Shown: positions 1 through 7,469 of the stretch, in pieces
How positions within the stretch are numbered: position 1 is the first letter of the stretch
Layout: each line of letters begins with the position of its first letter
Assembly (NCBI GenBank): GCA_945877315.1
Contig: CAMCRP010000002.1
Location: 1-64,000, forward strand
Source of the DNA: an uncultured Ruminococcus sp.
GTDB lineage: Bacteria > Bacillota > Clostridia > Oscillospirales > Ruminococcaceae
DNA: 64,000 nt
Direction: 5' to 3'
Made by a program: the position numbers and the translations under genes
Notes under the pieces: generated by a model
Databases searched by the model: none
The model's input: the letters and a program-made list of their open reading frames with translations, nothing else
Told to the model about the DNA's origin: nothing

Positions 1-1
1 G

Positions 2-91
2 CAGCTCGATCCTGCGAAGCTGCCACTCCAGAAGGAACTCCTCAAGCAGATGATTATAAACAACAAAAGTTATACACAGGAGGTGGAATGA
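2..91 (+). CDS. C-terminal end of an unidentified upstream gene (partial)
   Basis: An open frame enters from the left edge, codes for about 29 residues ending QEVE, and stops at TGA 89-91. The stop overlaps the start region of the Mob/Pre gene, and that gene's ribosome binding site (CAGGAGG) lies inside this coding end. This is typical of a translationally coupled operon. Too little is visible to name a family; the context suggests a plasmid or conjugative-element accessory gene. Confidence 0.5.
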   Translation, partial: QLDPAKLPLQKELLKQMIINNKSYTQEVE

Positions 92-480
92 TGAAAATCA
101 AAAGAGCGTCATTATGTCAGGGCAAGGGGAGCCTTACCCACAAATTGCGGCTGTTTACGGCGAATAATGTCGATAAGACCCGAACAAAGGACAATATCGT
201 GTTCGTGAACATACCCCAGCAGGAAATGTACGACAAGCTGTTCAGCGGTGCTGTCAGCGAGTATAACGCCAGACAGAAGCGGAATGACCGCAAAATAACG
301 GTTAGCTACTATGAGCATCAGTTCGGCAGGGGGTATTCCCCGAATGTGGTCACGTCTGCGGATAAGCGCAATAGCTTTTACGAGGACGTTGTGAAGATCG
401 GCGATATGAAGGACACGGGCGTTGGCACTGTCGATGCGGAAACGGCAAAGGCTGTGCTGACCGAGTATACTAATCTTTAA
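91..480 (+). pseudogene. Pre/Mob-type plasmid recombination/mobilization relaxase, N-terminal fragment
   Basis: The first ~125 residues resemble the N-terminus of Pre/Mob mobilization proteins in Firmicutes elements: a KGSLTHKLR-like opening, then VDKTRTKDNIVFV, YNARQKRNDRKI and a KAVLTEY helix. Full-length relatives run to several hundred residues and continue from this helix into the His-rich catalytic segment (a HMDEATPHLH-type motif), which is missing here. The reading frame runs into the left end of an IS630-family element at 468, and the last three residues (TNL) and the stop come from the element's inverted repeat. The start is ATG 88 or ATG 91; 91 has the better spacing from GGAGG at 79-83. 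The gene is therefore insertion-truncated and should lack nicking activity. Family assignment is from recalled sequence similarity. Confidence 0.65.
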
Positions 481-1248
481 TCAACATATAGACAAAAGCC
501 AGAAAATATGATATACTAAAAAGGGTGATAGAAATGTCAAAAAAGTATATCATAAGTGAAGAAAATGCAGCAGAAATAAAAGAATATCGCAAAGGAGTAA
601 CAGAAAAATATCTTGATAGAAGATTACATGCAGTACAGCTTCTCGGAGAAGGAATGAATCCAAAGGACATAGCGGAAAAACTTGATGCAGACAAAAGACA
701 AATAAGCAGATGGGCAGCGCAATTCTGTAACGGAGGAGGAATAAAAGGACTAGTCCCAAAGACAGGAGGAAGACTTCATGAAAATATGAGCTTTGAAGAA
801 GAAGCAGCCCTTTTAGAACAGTTCAAAGCAAAAGCTGATAAAGGTCAGATTGTTGAAACAAGTGAAAGAAAAGAAGCATATGACAAGGCAGTGGGTCATA
901 AATCAGGTTCCGGTCAGATATATTTTGTACTTCACCGTCATGGTTGGAGCAAAAAAATGCCAAGAAGCAAACATCCACAGAAAGCAAGTGATGAGGCGAT
1001 AGAAGCCTCAAAAAAATTAACGCAGCAGTAGAAGAAGTTTTTCGTGATTTAAATCGTGAAATTCATGATGGAGTGCGCCTTATGTTTCAGGACGAAGCTG
1101 GTTTTGGCAGAATAAACAAGCCAAAGTATTGCTGGTGCGAAAAGGGTACAAGACCGTCTGTACCTTGCCATCATATAAGAGAATTCAGATATGCATATGG
1201 TGCAGTTGAACCACTTACAGGTGAAAGCTGTTTTGTTGTTATGTCATA
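468..1248 (+). mobile_element. IS630-family insertion sequence, 3'-truncated
   Basis: The left end is at the TA of 468-469 and begins TACTAATCTTTAATCAACAT, followed by ATAGACAAAA. The same terminal sequence recurs at the ends of ~100-bp palindromic repeats elsewhere in the window (15481, 39894, 45048). Insertion at TA is normal for the IS630/Tc1-mariner group. The transposase gene is read from 534. Its similarity stops near 1245, where the sequence switches abruptly to a phage tail gene on the opposite strand. The right inverted repeat and the last ~100 codons, including the final catalytic acidic residue, are missing, so the copy should be immobile. Confidence 0.8.
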
Positions 1249-1249
1249 G
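534..1249 (+). pseudogene. IS630-family transposase (orfA/orfB with -1 frameshift site), truncated
   Basis: OrfA (534-1031) starts at ATG 534 behind AAGGGTGAT. It has an N-terminal helix-turn-helix (around MNPKDIAEKLDADKRQISRW) and a second winged helix ending GWSKKMPRSKHP, then stops at TAG 1029-1031. A run of seven A at 1010-1016 permits a -1 slip that continues into KINAAVEEVF and the DDE-domain segment RLMFQDEAGFGR, whose D is the first catalytic acidic residue. Programmed -1 slippage on A7 is established for several IS630 members. The downstream part ends at ESCFVVMS with a junction-made TAG, so later DDE residues are absent. It is a clear remnant of a once-functional two-frame transposase. 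Confidence 0.8.
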
Positions 1250-1413
1250 TGTACCTTGTCAACCTGAGCATTGGGGGACTCATCTATCTTTTCAAAGCCA
1301 GTGCCCATAAGCTCATAGTTTACAGTAGCCGTTTCTCCCGAACCACTGATCAAGCCGTAATAATCGGCGATCTTAAATCTCTTAACCGCCTTGGGTATAG
1401 ATGTAATTGCCAT
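1245..1413 (-). pseudogene. Phage major tail protein, N-terminal fragment
   Basis: The start is ATG 1413 behind AAAGGAAG. About 56 residues (MAITSIPKAVKRFK...NAQVDKVHY) look like the N-terminus of a siphovirus-type major tail (tube) protein, which in this gene order follows the minor capsid proteins. Tail-like sequence ends near 1245; the frame then reads antisense through the IS630 remnant and stops at 1171. Translation would yield a short chimera. Assignment rests on gene order and N-terminal resemblance. Confidence 0.55.
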
Positions 1414-1441
1414 AAAAGCAGTCTTCCTTTCAATAATTCAT

Positions 1442-1564
1442 TTATATTCCGCCGCAGACTTCAATTTTCTTATGTTTGATCTCCACGGCAATGTAGGGGA
1501 AAAAGCAAAGCTTTGTTTCCCGTCCCGCAATTTCACAGCGACCCGAAACTACTCTGTTTGTCAC
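1442..1564 (-). CDS. Small phage protein (40 aa), unknown
   Basis: A 40-residue frame starts at GTG 1562-1564, which overlaps the TGA stop of the preceding capsid-module gene as GTGA, and ends at TAA 1442. The product begins MTNRVVSGRCEIAGRE and is rich in basic residues and Cys. The stop-start overlap argues for translational coupling. It lies between the minor capsid protein and the truncated tail gene, where siphophages often carry small head-tail genes. It could instead be the frameshifted C-terminus of the upstream gene, since the run of T just before the stop would restore one frame. Confidence 0.5.
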   Translation of the reverse strand: MTNRVVSGRCEIAGRETKLCFFPYIAVEIKHKKIEVCGGI

Positions 1565-2004
1565 TGCAAAAAATAAGTAAGCTCAATTGCTATCTGATAA
1601 ACACCGCTAACGCAGCTGTCATCATAATAAAGCAGCCGTCCGTTCTGAGCCGAAACGGAATCGGCAGAAAGAGTATGCTCCCCGTCACCCTCAAGCTCGG
1701 GAAGCTCCTCCGCTCGGTTTTTGTCCCGCACCCAAAAAATGAGATTCTGACAGAATTGACAGTTTTCCAGACGCTGCACATCAAAATCGGTCGCATCACG
1801 GAAATAGAGAAAAAACTGTGCCGAACGCAGCTGAGAGCCGTCCACAAACTCAGTCACACAGCTGTCGGAAGCAAGCTCCAAGCCATAAGACCCGTCATTT
1901 TCCTCCGTAAGGTCAATGTGTATCTCAACCCCCAGCAGCTCGTCAAGCAGCGGAAATCCCGAAACCCATTTTTTCATAGCTTCAATAATTGTTATGATAA
2001 TCAC
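1561..2004 (-). CDS. Phage minor capsid / head-tail joining protein
   Basis: 147 codons, GTG start at 2004 overlapping the TGA of the preceding gene (GTGA). The protein has an amphipathic N-terminal segment (AMKKWVSGFPLLDELLG) followed by a mostly beta-type acidic body. I recognise no catalytic motif. Position after the connector, DUF6751-like and HK97-gp10-like genes and before the tail protein suggests a tail-terminator or minor capsid role. Function is inferred from synteny. Confidence 0.6.
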   Translation of the reverse strand: MIIITIIEAMKKWVSGFPLLDELLGVEIHIDLTEENDGSYGLELASDSCVTEFVDGSQLRSAQFFLYFRDATDFDVQRLENCQFCQNLIFWVRDKNRAEELPELEGDGEHTLSADSVSAQNGRLLYYDDSCVSGVYQIAIELTYFLQ

Positions 2005-2408
2005 CTCTGCCGAATGATTTTCCTTGCCCCCTTGATAATATCGGGGAGATTTTCCTTTTTCATATCCTCAAACCATAGCTTTCCACGCTTGCCGCCTCTG
2101 TTCTTGCCCTCAATGCCGTTTCCGCCGTTTTCATAGTAGTTTTTGCGGGCATGAGAAGCATTGTAACGCACCAAGCCCGAACCAACTACCGTTCCCAGAA
2201 TACCCGACTTTTTCAGCATACCCGTCCGAAACGGCACACGGGGATCGCAAAGCCTGAGAACTTCCGAATCCACAAATTTCTGCGCACGGGAAAAACGGCT
2301 GCTCATTTCACGCCCGAACCCTCTGTTAAAACGAAATTCCACAGTAACAGACCCATTTCCTCGCCGAACATGTGAAATACTCCCTCTCGGAGTCTGAATT
2401 TCAGCCAT
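2001..2408 (-). CDS. Phage minor capsid protein (HK97 gp10-like position)
   Basis: The chosen start is ATG 2408, preceded by an AGGGGGG ribosome binding site; an in-frame upstream extension to 2489 would be translated from repeat sequence and is rejected. The 135-residue product has a segment on disruption of charged helices (SSRFSRAQKFVDSEVLRLCDP), then VPFRTGMLKKSG and an aromatic YNASHARKNYYENGG segment. The pattern (P-x-x-T-G-x-L-x-x-S, then Y-A-x-x-x-x-Y/N-G) is typical of phage minor capsid/neck proteins. It overlaps the next gene by 4 nt. Confidence 0.65.
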   Translation of the reverse strand: MAEIQTPRGSISHVRRGNGSVTVEFRFNRGFGREMSSRFSRAQKFVDSEVLRLCDPRVPFRTGMLKKSGILGTVVGSGLVRYNASHARKNYYENGGNGIEGKNRGGKRGKLWFEDMKKENLPDIIKGARKIIRQR

Positions 2409-2490
2409 AACACACCCCCCTTTTTGAAATGTGAAAAGTGTAAGGTGAAAAGTGAAATTTAATTCCACTTTCCGCTTTTCACATTCCACA
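2409..2490. repeat. AGTGAAA/TTTCACTT-type imperfect inverted repeat
   Basis: Between two minus-strand phage genes, GTGAAAAGTG-type repeats on one side face CACTTTCCGCTTTTCACATT on the other across AAATTTAATT. This forms an imperfect long hairpin. A similar but better inverted repeat lies at 36373-36462 next to metF, so this may be one more dispersed repeat family rather than phage sequence. Confidence 0.45.
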
Positions 2491-2495
2491 TTAGC

Positions 2496-2855
2496 TTAAG
2501 CCTTGCATTTTATCTTCAAATGCCAAAGTCTGCGGGAACCGTAAAACAGCTCTTCACAGGAAACCACCGTGTAAGCGTCAAACCGTTTCCGAAGCTCGGG
2601 AGCGTTTTTCTGCGTAGCTTCAAAATTCACCGTCCCACGGCAAATATAGTCCTTTTTGGAAATAAACCAGCTTTTCCCGTAGCCGTCAAGGGATTCGGAA
2701 GGGATAAATACAACAGCCTCACTGCCGTCCGAAAGAACAGCAGCTGAGCTGTCCAGATTATCCGCATTCCTGAAATATACAGCGGGGATAACATACCTAG
2801 AAAACTCCCCGTTGGAATTAAGGTGAAAAATTGTGCAGGAAGCGTTAGTTATCAT
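2496..2855 (-). CDS. Phage capsid-module protein, DUF6751-like
   Basis: The chosen start is ATG 2855 behind AGGGGGCAGTGAA; longer upstream frames overlap the preceding gene completely and are not needed. The 119-residue product opens MITNASCTIFHLN and contains a YVIPAVYFRN segment, a pattern seen in small minor capsid proteins (DUF6751-like) that follow the head-tail connector in related prophages. No enzymatic motif is seen. It starts only 2 nt after the connector gene's stop. Confidence 0.55.
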   Translation of the reverse strand: MITNASCTIFHLNSNGEFSRYVIPAVYFRNADNLDSSAAVLSDGSEAVVFIPSESLDGYGKSWFISKKDYICRGTVNFEATQKNAPELRKRFDAYTVVSCEELFYGSRRLWHLKIKCKA

Positions 2856-2856
2856 T

Positions 2857-3222
2857 TCACTGCCCCCTGTAAAGAAGCCCCGTCCCCGAAAGATAGACCT
2901 TGATAGTGTCCGAATACCTCCGCATTTCCGAACGTGACTTTGAAACGCACGTAGCATAGGAAACCTCGTATCCGTCCACCGATTCCGAGGAAATGCCGCC
3001 GCCGTTTTCGATAAACAGCATATCCTCACATAACGCACAGCAGCAACGCCGTATCTTTCTGCCGATCTTCGGGGAAACAACGAAAATATCGTCCGTTATC
3101 CTCCCAAAGGTAAAGCTGTCTATGAGAGCGGAAGCCTTTTCCGCATATCCCGCAAATTTCTCCTCGGAAACAGTTGCATTCAAAAATTCTTCCTTGTAAA
3201 ACTCATAATCGGCATAAGCCAT
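2857..3222 (-). CDS. Phage head-tail connector protein
   Basis: 121 residues starting MAYADYEFYKEEFLN behind GGGGTGTC. It is a small alpha-helical protein with a central Arg/Cys-rich helix (RKIRRCCCALCEDML), in the size range of the gp6/gp7-like head-tail connectors of siphoviruses. It sits directly downstream of the major capsid gene, where this connector is expected. Assignment is mostly positional. Confidence 0.6.
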   Translation of the reverse strand: MAYADYEFYKEEFLNATVSEEKFAGYAEKASALIDSFTFGRITDDIFVVSPKIGRKIRRCCCALCEDMLFIENGGGISSESVDGYEVSYATCVSKSRSEMRRYSDTIKVYLSGTGLLYRGQ

Positions 3223-3246
3223 AAAGACACCCCTTTCGGCAGCCGC

Positions 3247-4293
3247 TTAACCTCTTGTGATAATACGAGCAATAGGAATAAGCTTGTGAGGAATGAATTT
3301 TGCAGAACCTTCGTTGGAATTTGCCAGCGTCCAGTTTGCACCGTTTTCAAGCTGACTGTCGGTAGGGGAAACACAACCGGAAGGCTTCTTGAAGGAAATG
3401 CCGTAAGGAGCATATATCTTTCTCTGACGGGAATACAGAGTAGTCTGACCGCCGTTCTTAGCCGCATCTCTGCTCATTTCATTGGGAACGGCAGCGCCGC
3501 AGTCGGTAAACTCAATAGCACCCTCACCCAGAACATAAGTGGTGTACTTTGTATAAGACTCTGAATCCGATACTTCCTCGGTAGGCATACCGTCATCAAC
3601 AAGTATCATCTTGCCGTTTACGGAATAAAGGTCAAGCTCCCTCTGAACACCCTGCGGATCTGTGTATTTCAGATGCTCCACAAGATTGAGATTTTCAAGC
3701 CTTGTAGCCACCGTCGAGTGCATGATTGCAAGGGAGAACTTGGACTTTCTGTCGCCCAGAGCCTTCTGCAGAGCAGTGTTCAGCGTTGTCAGCCCGAACA
3801 TAGGGGAATCGGTACCCGAAATGTCATAGGTGTGCTTTTCCACAAACTCCGTATTCGCAGCCCCCGTGTTCATAGAGAAAATGCCCTTAAGAACTGAAAG
3901 TATAAGCTGCTGATCAACGTCCTCCCAGTAATCGGCAACCTGTGCACCGATAACGTCCATGTAGTCCTTGCCCGTAATGTCTGCGGTGAAATCCCTCTCC
4001 GTCCACGCATTGGCACGACCGACCACCATTCTTGACTGTGTGTAGTTTCCGATGCCCGAGGAAGTAATGTCCGTGCCGCCATCATAGTTCTGAGCACTGC
4101 CGCCGATACGTCCCGCAATGACAGTAGTAGCATAGTTTCCGCCGTTCTGCTCCGAGAACATGGGAGCAATATCCTGCCTGCGGACAATAGCCTTAGAACG
4201 AAGCAGCTCCTTCTTCTTCACGCTTTCAAGGCTCTGAACGTACTTGGTGAAAATTTCGCCGTTAAAATTCTTTTCGTTAAAGATCTCTGCCAT
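3247..4293 (-). CDS. Phage major capsid (coat) protein
   Basis: 348 residues, ATG at 4293 preceded by AAGGAGGATAAAGC. The N-terminus (MAEIFNEKNFNGEIFTKYV) and internal segments such as GGNYATTVIAGRIGG, WTERDFTADITGKDYM and a Gly-rich C-terminal domain match the coat proteins that follow a GP20-type scaffold in Firmicutes prophages. It would form the procapsid shell. Gene order scaffold-coat-connector supports this. It is intact, but the surrounding phage module lacks portal, terminase, most tail genes and lysis genes. Confidence 0.75.
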   Translation of the reverse strand: MAEIFNEKNFNGEIFTKYVQSLESVKKKELLRSKAIVRRQDIAPMFSEQNGGNYATTVIAGRIGGSAQNYDGGTDITSSGIGNYTQSRMVVGRANAWTERDFTADITGKDYMDVIGAQVADYWEDVDQQLILSVLKGIFSMNTGAANTEFVEKHTYDISGTDSPMFGLTTLNTALQKALGDRKSKFSLAIMHSTVATRLENLNLVEHLKYTDPQGVQRELDLYSVNGKMILVDDGMPTEEVSDSESYTKYTTYVLGEGAIEFTDCGAAVPNEMSRDAAKNGGQTTLYSRQRKIYAPYGISFKKPSGCVSPTDSQLENGANWTLANSNEGSAKFIPHKLIPIARIITRG

Positions 4294-4308
4294 AATGCTT
4301 TATCCTCC

Positions 4309-4896
4309 TTAAATTTCTGCATTGGGGTTCTGTGCCTTGATCGCCATCATCTGGGAATAGGTCAGACCCTTGCCCTCTGCACCGACAAGCCCGGACGGAT
4401 TCTGAGTAGACTTCATAAACTGCGGAACGGATTCGGACGCACCGAACATATACCCGTTTTCCTTAACAACAGCTTCAAGCTGTTCCTCCAGACCGTCAAG
4501 CTTGCCGTCTTTCAGGGAAACCTTGTCAAGGTCAAGCAAAGCCTTCGCCGCCTTAAGGTTTTTCGCCTGACGAGCAGTAAGAGCTGAATCAATGAGATAA
4601 TTCTTCTCCAGACCGTCCCTGTCAGCTCTCAGAGCAGCAGTGTCATCGGCATATTTCTTTTTCAGCTCCTCAAGCTCCGCTGCGGATTTTGAAGCCGCCG
4701 CCTTAACGCTCTCCAGCTCCTCGGTAAGCTTGGCGGTACTTTCGGAAGCGGATTTCTCATACGCTGATTTAGCGAAATTCTCGCCCTCCTGACGTGCCGT
4801 CTTTTTCGCAGCGGTCAGCTCCTCGGTATGGGACTTGATGACCGCCTCTGCCTGTTCCTCGGTAAGACCGAGTGCAATAAGATCTTCCTTTTTCAT
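4309..4896 (-). CDS. Phage scaffolding protein (GP20-like minor structural protein)
   Basis: Start ATG 4896, with AAAGGAG about 12 nt upstream, gives 195 residues. The product is a highly charged coiled coil from about residue 15 to 125 (repeated Lys/Glu/Ala such as ESVKAAASKSAAELEELKKK), a linker, and a C-terminal tail QMMAIKAQNPNAEI that may bind the coat protein. This is the usual architecture of Phage_GP20 scaffolds. It lies 15 nt upstream of the coat gene, as expected. Confidence 0.75.
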   Translation of the reverse strand: MKKEDLIALGLTEEQAEAVIKSHTEELTAAKKTARQEGENFAKSAYEKSASESTAKLTEELESVKAAASKSAAELEELKKKYADDTAALRADRDGLEKNYLIDSALTARQAKNLKAAKALLDLDKVSLKDGKLDGLEEQLEAVVKENGYMFGASESVPQFMKSTQNPSGLVGAEGKGLTYSQMMAIKAQNPNAEI

Positions 4897-5006
4897 GGGA
4901 AAAATATCTCCTTTCACTTAAAAAATGGTATAAAAAATGCACCTTCGGAAATAACCGAAAGCACAAATTTCACTGTTATAACACTCATAAAACAGCGTTT
5001 TAACGG

Positions 5007-5177
5007 TCATTCCTCACCGTTTCCGAGCCTGTTTTCAGCCGTGATAAAGCTAGCCGTTCCGATCATAGCCTGAGTGATCTCCAGCATTTCGTCCGACTCC
5101 ACACACTCCTCGAATTTCTCCGAGAGCTTTTTCAGATGGTTGGACATTATTTCGTTTACTTCTTCATTTCTCATCAT
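5007..5177 (-). CDS. Small acidic phage protein, unknown (56 aa)
   Basis: Start ATG 5177 (or the adjacent 5174) behind GAAAGGGGTGAT. The product MMRNEEVNEIMSNHLKK... is helical and strongly acidic (FEECVESDEMLEI). Its leader shares an identical 22-bp block with the leader of the next small gene (5384-5405 compared with 5181-5202), so the two may be a tandem duplication of an expression cassette or share an RNA signal. Function unknown; it lies between the MuF protein and the scaffold. Confidence 0.55.
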   Translation of the reverse strand: MMRNEEVNEIMSNHLKKLSEKFEECVESDEMLEITQAMIGTASFITAENRLGNGEE

Positions 5178-5180
5178 ATC

Positions 5181-5202
5181 ACCCCTTTCAAGGCAAAATT
5201 TA
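5181..5202. repeat. 22-bp direct repeat in leaders of two small phage genes (copy 1)
   Basis: The block carrying the ribosome binding site and AAATTTTGCCTTG on the minus strand is identical at 5384-5405, just upstream of the neighbouring small gene. It includes the AAAGGGGT Shine-Dalgarno sequence. Confidence 0.6.
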
Positions 5203-5230
5203 TAAATAACTATAAGTACAGCAAGATTGG

Positions 5231-5377
5231 CTAGTCGGTAACCACAATTACAATTGCCGGACCATTGACGGATACTGTCATATCCTGATACGGTTCGGCA
5301 ATTTCTGTTTTTATTCCGGCTCTTGTGCAAAGCTCATCAACAAGCTGCTTAGTTGAGATACTTTCCAAGCTATTCAT
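5231..5377 (-). CDS. Small phage protein, unknown (48 aa)
   Basis: Start ATG 5377 behind GAAAGGGGTGATGAT. The product MNSLESISTKQLVDELCTRAG... has one predicted helix and a hydrophobic beta-type C-terminus (NGPAIVIVVTD). No family is recognised. The leader repeats that of the gene at 5007-5177. Confidence 0.5.
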   Translation of the reverse strand: MNSLESISTKQLVDELCTRAGIKTEIAEPYQDMTVSVNGPAIVIVVTD

Positions 5378-5383
5378 ATCATC

Positions 5384-5405
5384 ACCCCTTTCAAGGCAAA
5401 ATTTA
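5384..5405. repeat. 22-bp direct repeat in leaders of two small phage genes (copy 2)
   Basis: Identical to 5181-5202; contains the Shine-Dalgarno sequence of the 48-aa gene. Confidence 0.6.
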
Positions 5406-5438
5406 AAGCACCTTGTTTTTGTGCAAGGTGCTTTATTT

Positions 5439-5630
5439 TTATTCTTTAACATCATCAACATCTACAATAAGTTTATGTCTGCCTGTACGTCTGAAATAAT
5501 CCTTATCAAGTTCTCTGGCTTCAATTTTTAATTCTTCAGGTGTATCATTTCTTAATGTACAGTATCCATAATACTTCCCTTTTGGAATTTGCACCATATA
5601 TGGGCGAAATTTATCAAATGCACATGTCAT
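5439..5630 (-). CDS. Small protein directly after MuF-metallopeptidase; candidate immunity protein
   Basis: 63 residues from ATG 5630, four nucleotides after the TGA of the MuF gene, with its ribosome binding site (TTGGAG) inside that gene's last codons. The product (MTCAFDKFRPYMVQIPKGKYYGYCTL... RRTGRHKLIVDVDDVKE) is small and soluble with an acidic tail. I do not recognise its family. Tight coupling to a gene with a toxin-like C-terminal domain makes an immunity or inhibitor role plausible, but this is inference from position only. Confidence 0.5.
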   Translation of the reverse strand: MTCAFDKFRPYMVQIPKGKYYGYCTLRNDTPEELKIEARELDKDYFRRTGRHKLIVDVDDVKE

Positions 5631-5634
5631 AAAA

Positions 5635-7416
5635 TCACTCCAAGATTATTTTTACTATTCTTTGGGCAGTTATTCGAGGATTTGGTGATAAATATTCAGC
5701 AATACTCTCAGCTACCATTTCATTGTAATCATCATATCCATATACTGAAAGCAAATTAGCACGAAGCTTTTCATCAAGATCCTTTCCTTCCAAATAAATA
5801 TCACATATTCTTTTAGCTTTATCACTCCATTTCGGATCATAAAGTCTGTGTTGATTAACAATGGCATGACCTATCTCATGCCTTATAACGTGATACCTAT
5901 TGTCCGTAGACCACTTACCTTTACCAAAAAAATCTTTCGCTATCTGAGAAAAAAGCTTTAAAAAGTTAGGTTTATCTGCATATTTTATATTCAATTCAAA
6001 TGTGTTATCACTATATTCGCCGTATTCATCAGAAGTCCTCAGCGGTCTAAAAACACCCACTCTTTCAATCGTATTGATAATACCAAACACTTTTACAGCA
6101 GCCTCATATTGTTGATTAAAGGCATTTCTGAAAGCTTGGCTGGTATCATCGCTGAACGAATACCTTACTCTTGACATTATACTCGGATTTGAACTGTTGT
6201 CAAGTGTTTTTTTACCATTTTCGTAATCGGAGGATTGACCGCTGCCGTTACTTCGGAATGTGTCATTAGTTTCACCTGAGATTTTATGTAATCCGGATTG
6301 ATACTTTCTCTCAGCCCAAACCGCCTTCCCCGAAACACTCCTGCCAAACCCGTCCACCCGAACACGGGAGTTATCGGGCAGCAGTCCCGAAGCCCTCAAA
6401 TGCTCCGCCAGCTTAGCCTCACGCCGCTTCAAAACAACGGCTTTCCGCTGAAACTCACGGTCAAGCTTCTGTTTAAGAGCATCATCGTCCGAAGCCGCCG
6501 AACGTGAAGCGTCCAGAGCCGCCAGCTCACGTTTTGACTGACGAATAGCACGCTCATACGCCCTCTGCTTCTGAGTGTCACGGTAAACCTTGTCATTTTC
6601 CTCTTTTGTGAAAGGCACACCCACAGGCTTTGAAAGCCCCTCGAAATAAGGATAAAAATTATGACGGCAGTTCCACCCGCAAAGCCCGTCCCCCGTGCCG
6701 TAGCCCGTAGAGGAACGAAACTCGGGATATTTCGGGTGAGTGCCCGAAAGGGAAAATATCCGCCCCTGCCATACCTGATGGGTAGGACGTGCACCCAAAT
6801 GTGCCGTGACCTCCACCAGATCGCACCCCATATCGGAAGCAAGACCAAGCTGAACATTAGCCGCCGCCTGACCTATGCCCGTAAGCACCGCACGGCGAAC
6901 AGCAACGTCAACCTTGTCTTTTCTGCCGCTTGCATAGTTCACAACCGTAAGTCCCGAGCTTCCCAAACGCTTCACAGCCGAGAAAACAGCCTCGTCCATT
7001 GTAAACGCCCCGGAAGTAACCTTCATAAACGCAAGATCAAGCTCATCGGAAAGCAAACTGTTCGCCGAAGCAGCCGTTGAAGAGCACAAATTCCGCATAA
7101 GCCCGTTGGTGTTCTGCAGCCCCGCTTTAAGAGCATTTGAAAAGGCAATAGACCCGAAATATGAGTTAAGCACACCGTTTTTATCCTCGGAAAGATACCC
7201 CTCACTAATAGCAGATCGGTATATCTTTTCATCATTTTTCAGCGTTTCCTTCAAAGCCGCCGTGTATAACTTCCGTATCTCCTTTTCCGACTTTCCCGTA
7301 AGCCGTGCCAGCTTTGCCGTTATCTGCTTAGAGGATAAGCGGAGCTGTTCCGCCTTATACAATCGCCATTCCGCTGTCGGAGTAAGGAAATTTGCCTTTG
7401 AGATACGTTTTGCCAC
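5635..7416 (-). CDS. MuF-type phage minor capsid protein with C-terminal zinc-metallopeptidase-like domain
   Basis: 593 residues. The N-terminal ~310 residues resemble Mu gpF/phage minor capsid proteins, including a conserved Cys/His patch around EFRSSTGYGTGDGLCGWNCRH. A charged coiled-coil linker follows (about 265-335), then a Ser/Asn-rich low-complexity linker (about 375-410). The last ~180 residues form a separate domain with HEIGH at 513-517 and a downstream NEMVAE (about 565-570), the layout of an HExxH zinc peptidase with a distal Glu ligand. MuF proteins carrying variable C-terminal toxin domains are an established group of phage-encoded polymorphic toxins. A capsid-maturation protease is less likely because the domain is C-terminal and separated by a linker. 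Portal and terminase, which should lie upstream, are absent. Confidence 0.75.
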   Translation of the reverse strand: MAKRISKANFLTPTAEWRLYKAEQLRLSSKQITAKLARLTGKSEKEIRKLYTAALKETLKNDEKIYRSAISEGYLSEDKNGVLNSYFGSIAFSNALKAGLQNTNGLMRNLCSSTAASANSLLSDELDLAFMKVTSGAFTMDEAVFSAVKRLGSSGLTVVNYASGRKDKVDVAVRRAVLTGIGQAAANVQLGLASDMGCDLVEVTAHLGARPTHQVWQGRIFSLSGTHPKYPEFRSSTGYGTGDGLCGWNCRHNFYPYFEGLSKPVGVPFTKEENDKVYRDTQKQRAYERAIRQSKRELAALDASRSAASDDDALKQKLDREFQRKAVVLKRREAKLAEHLRASGLLPDNSRVRVDGFGRSVSGKAVWAERKYQSGLHKISGETNDTFRSNGSGQSSDYENGKKTLDNSSNPSIMSRVRYSFSDDTSQAFRNAFNQQYEAAVKVFGIINTIERVGVFRPLRTSDEYGEYSDNTFELNIKYADKPNFLKLFSQIAKDFFGKGKWSTDNRYHVIRHEIGHAIVNQHRLYDPKWSDKAKRICDIYLEGKDLDEKLRANLLSVYGYDDYNEMVAESIAEYLSPNPRITAQRIVKIILE

Positions 7417-7469
7417 ATCTTCAATGATCTCATTCTCTAACCTGCTGTAAAGCTGTATATATCTGCAGA

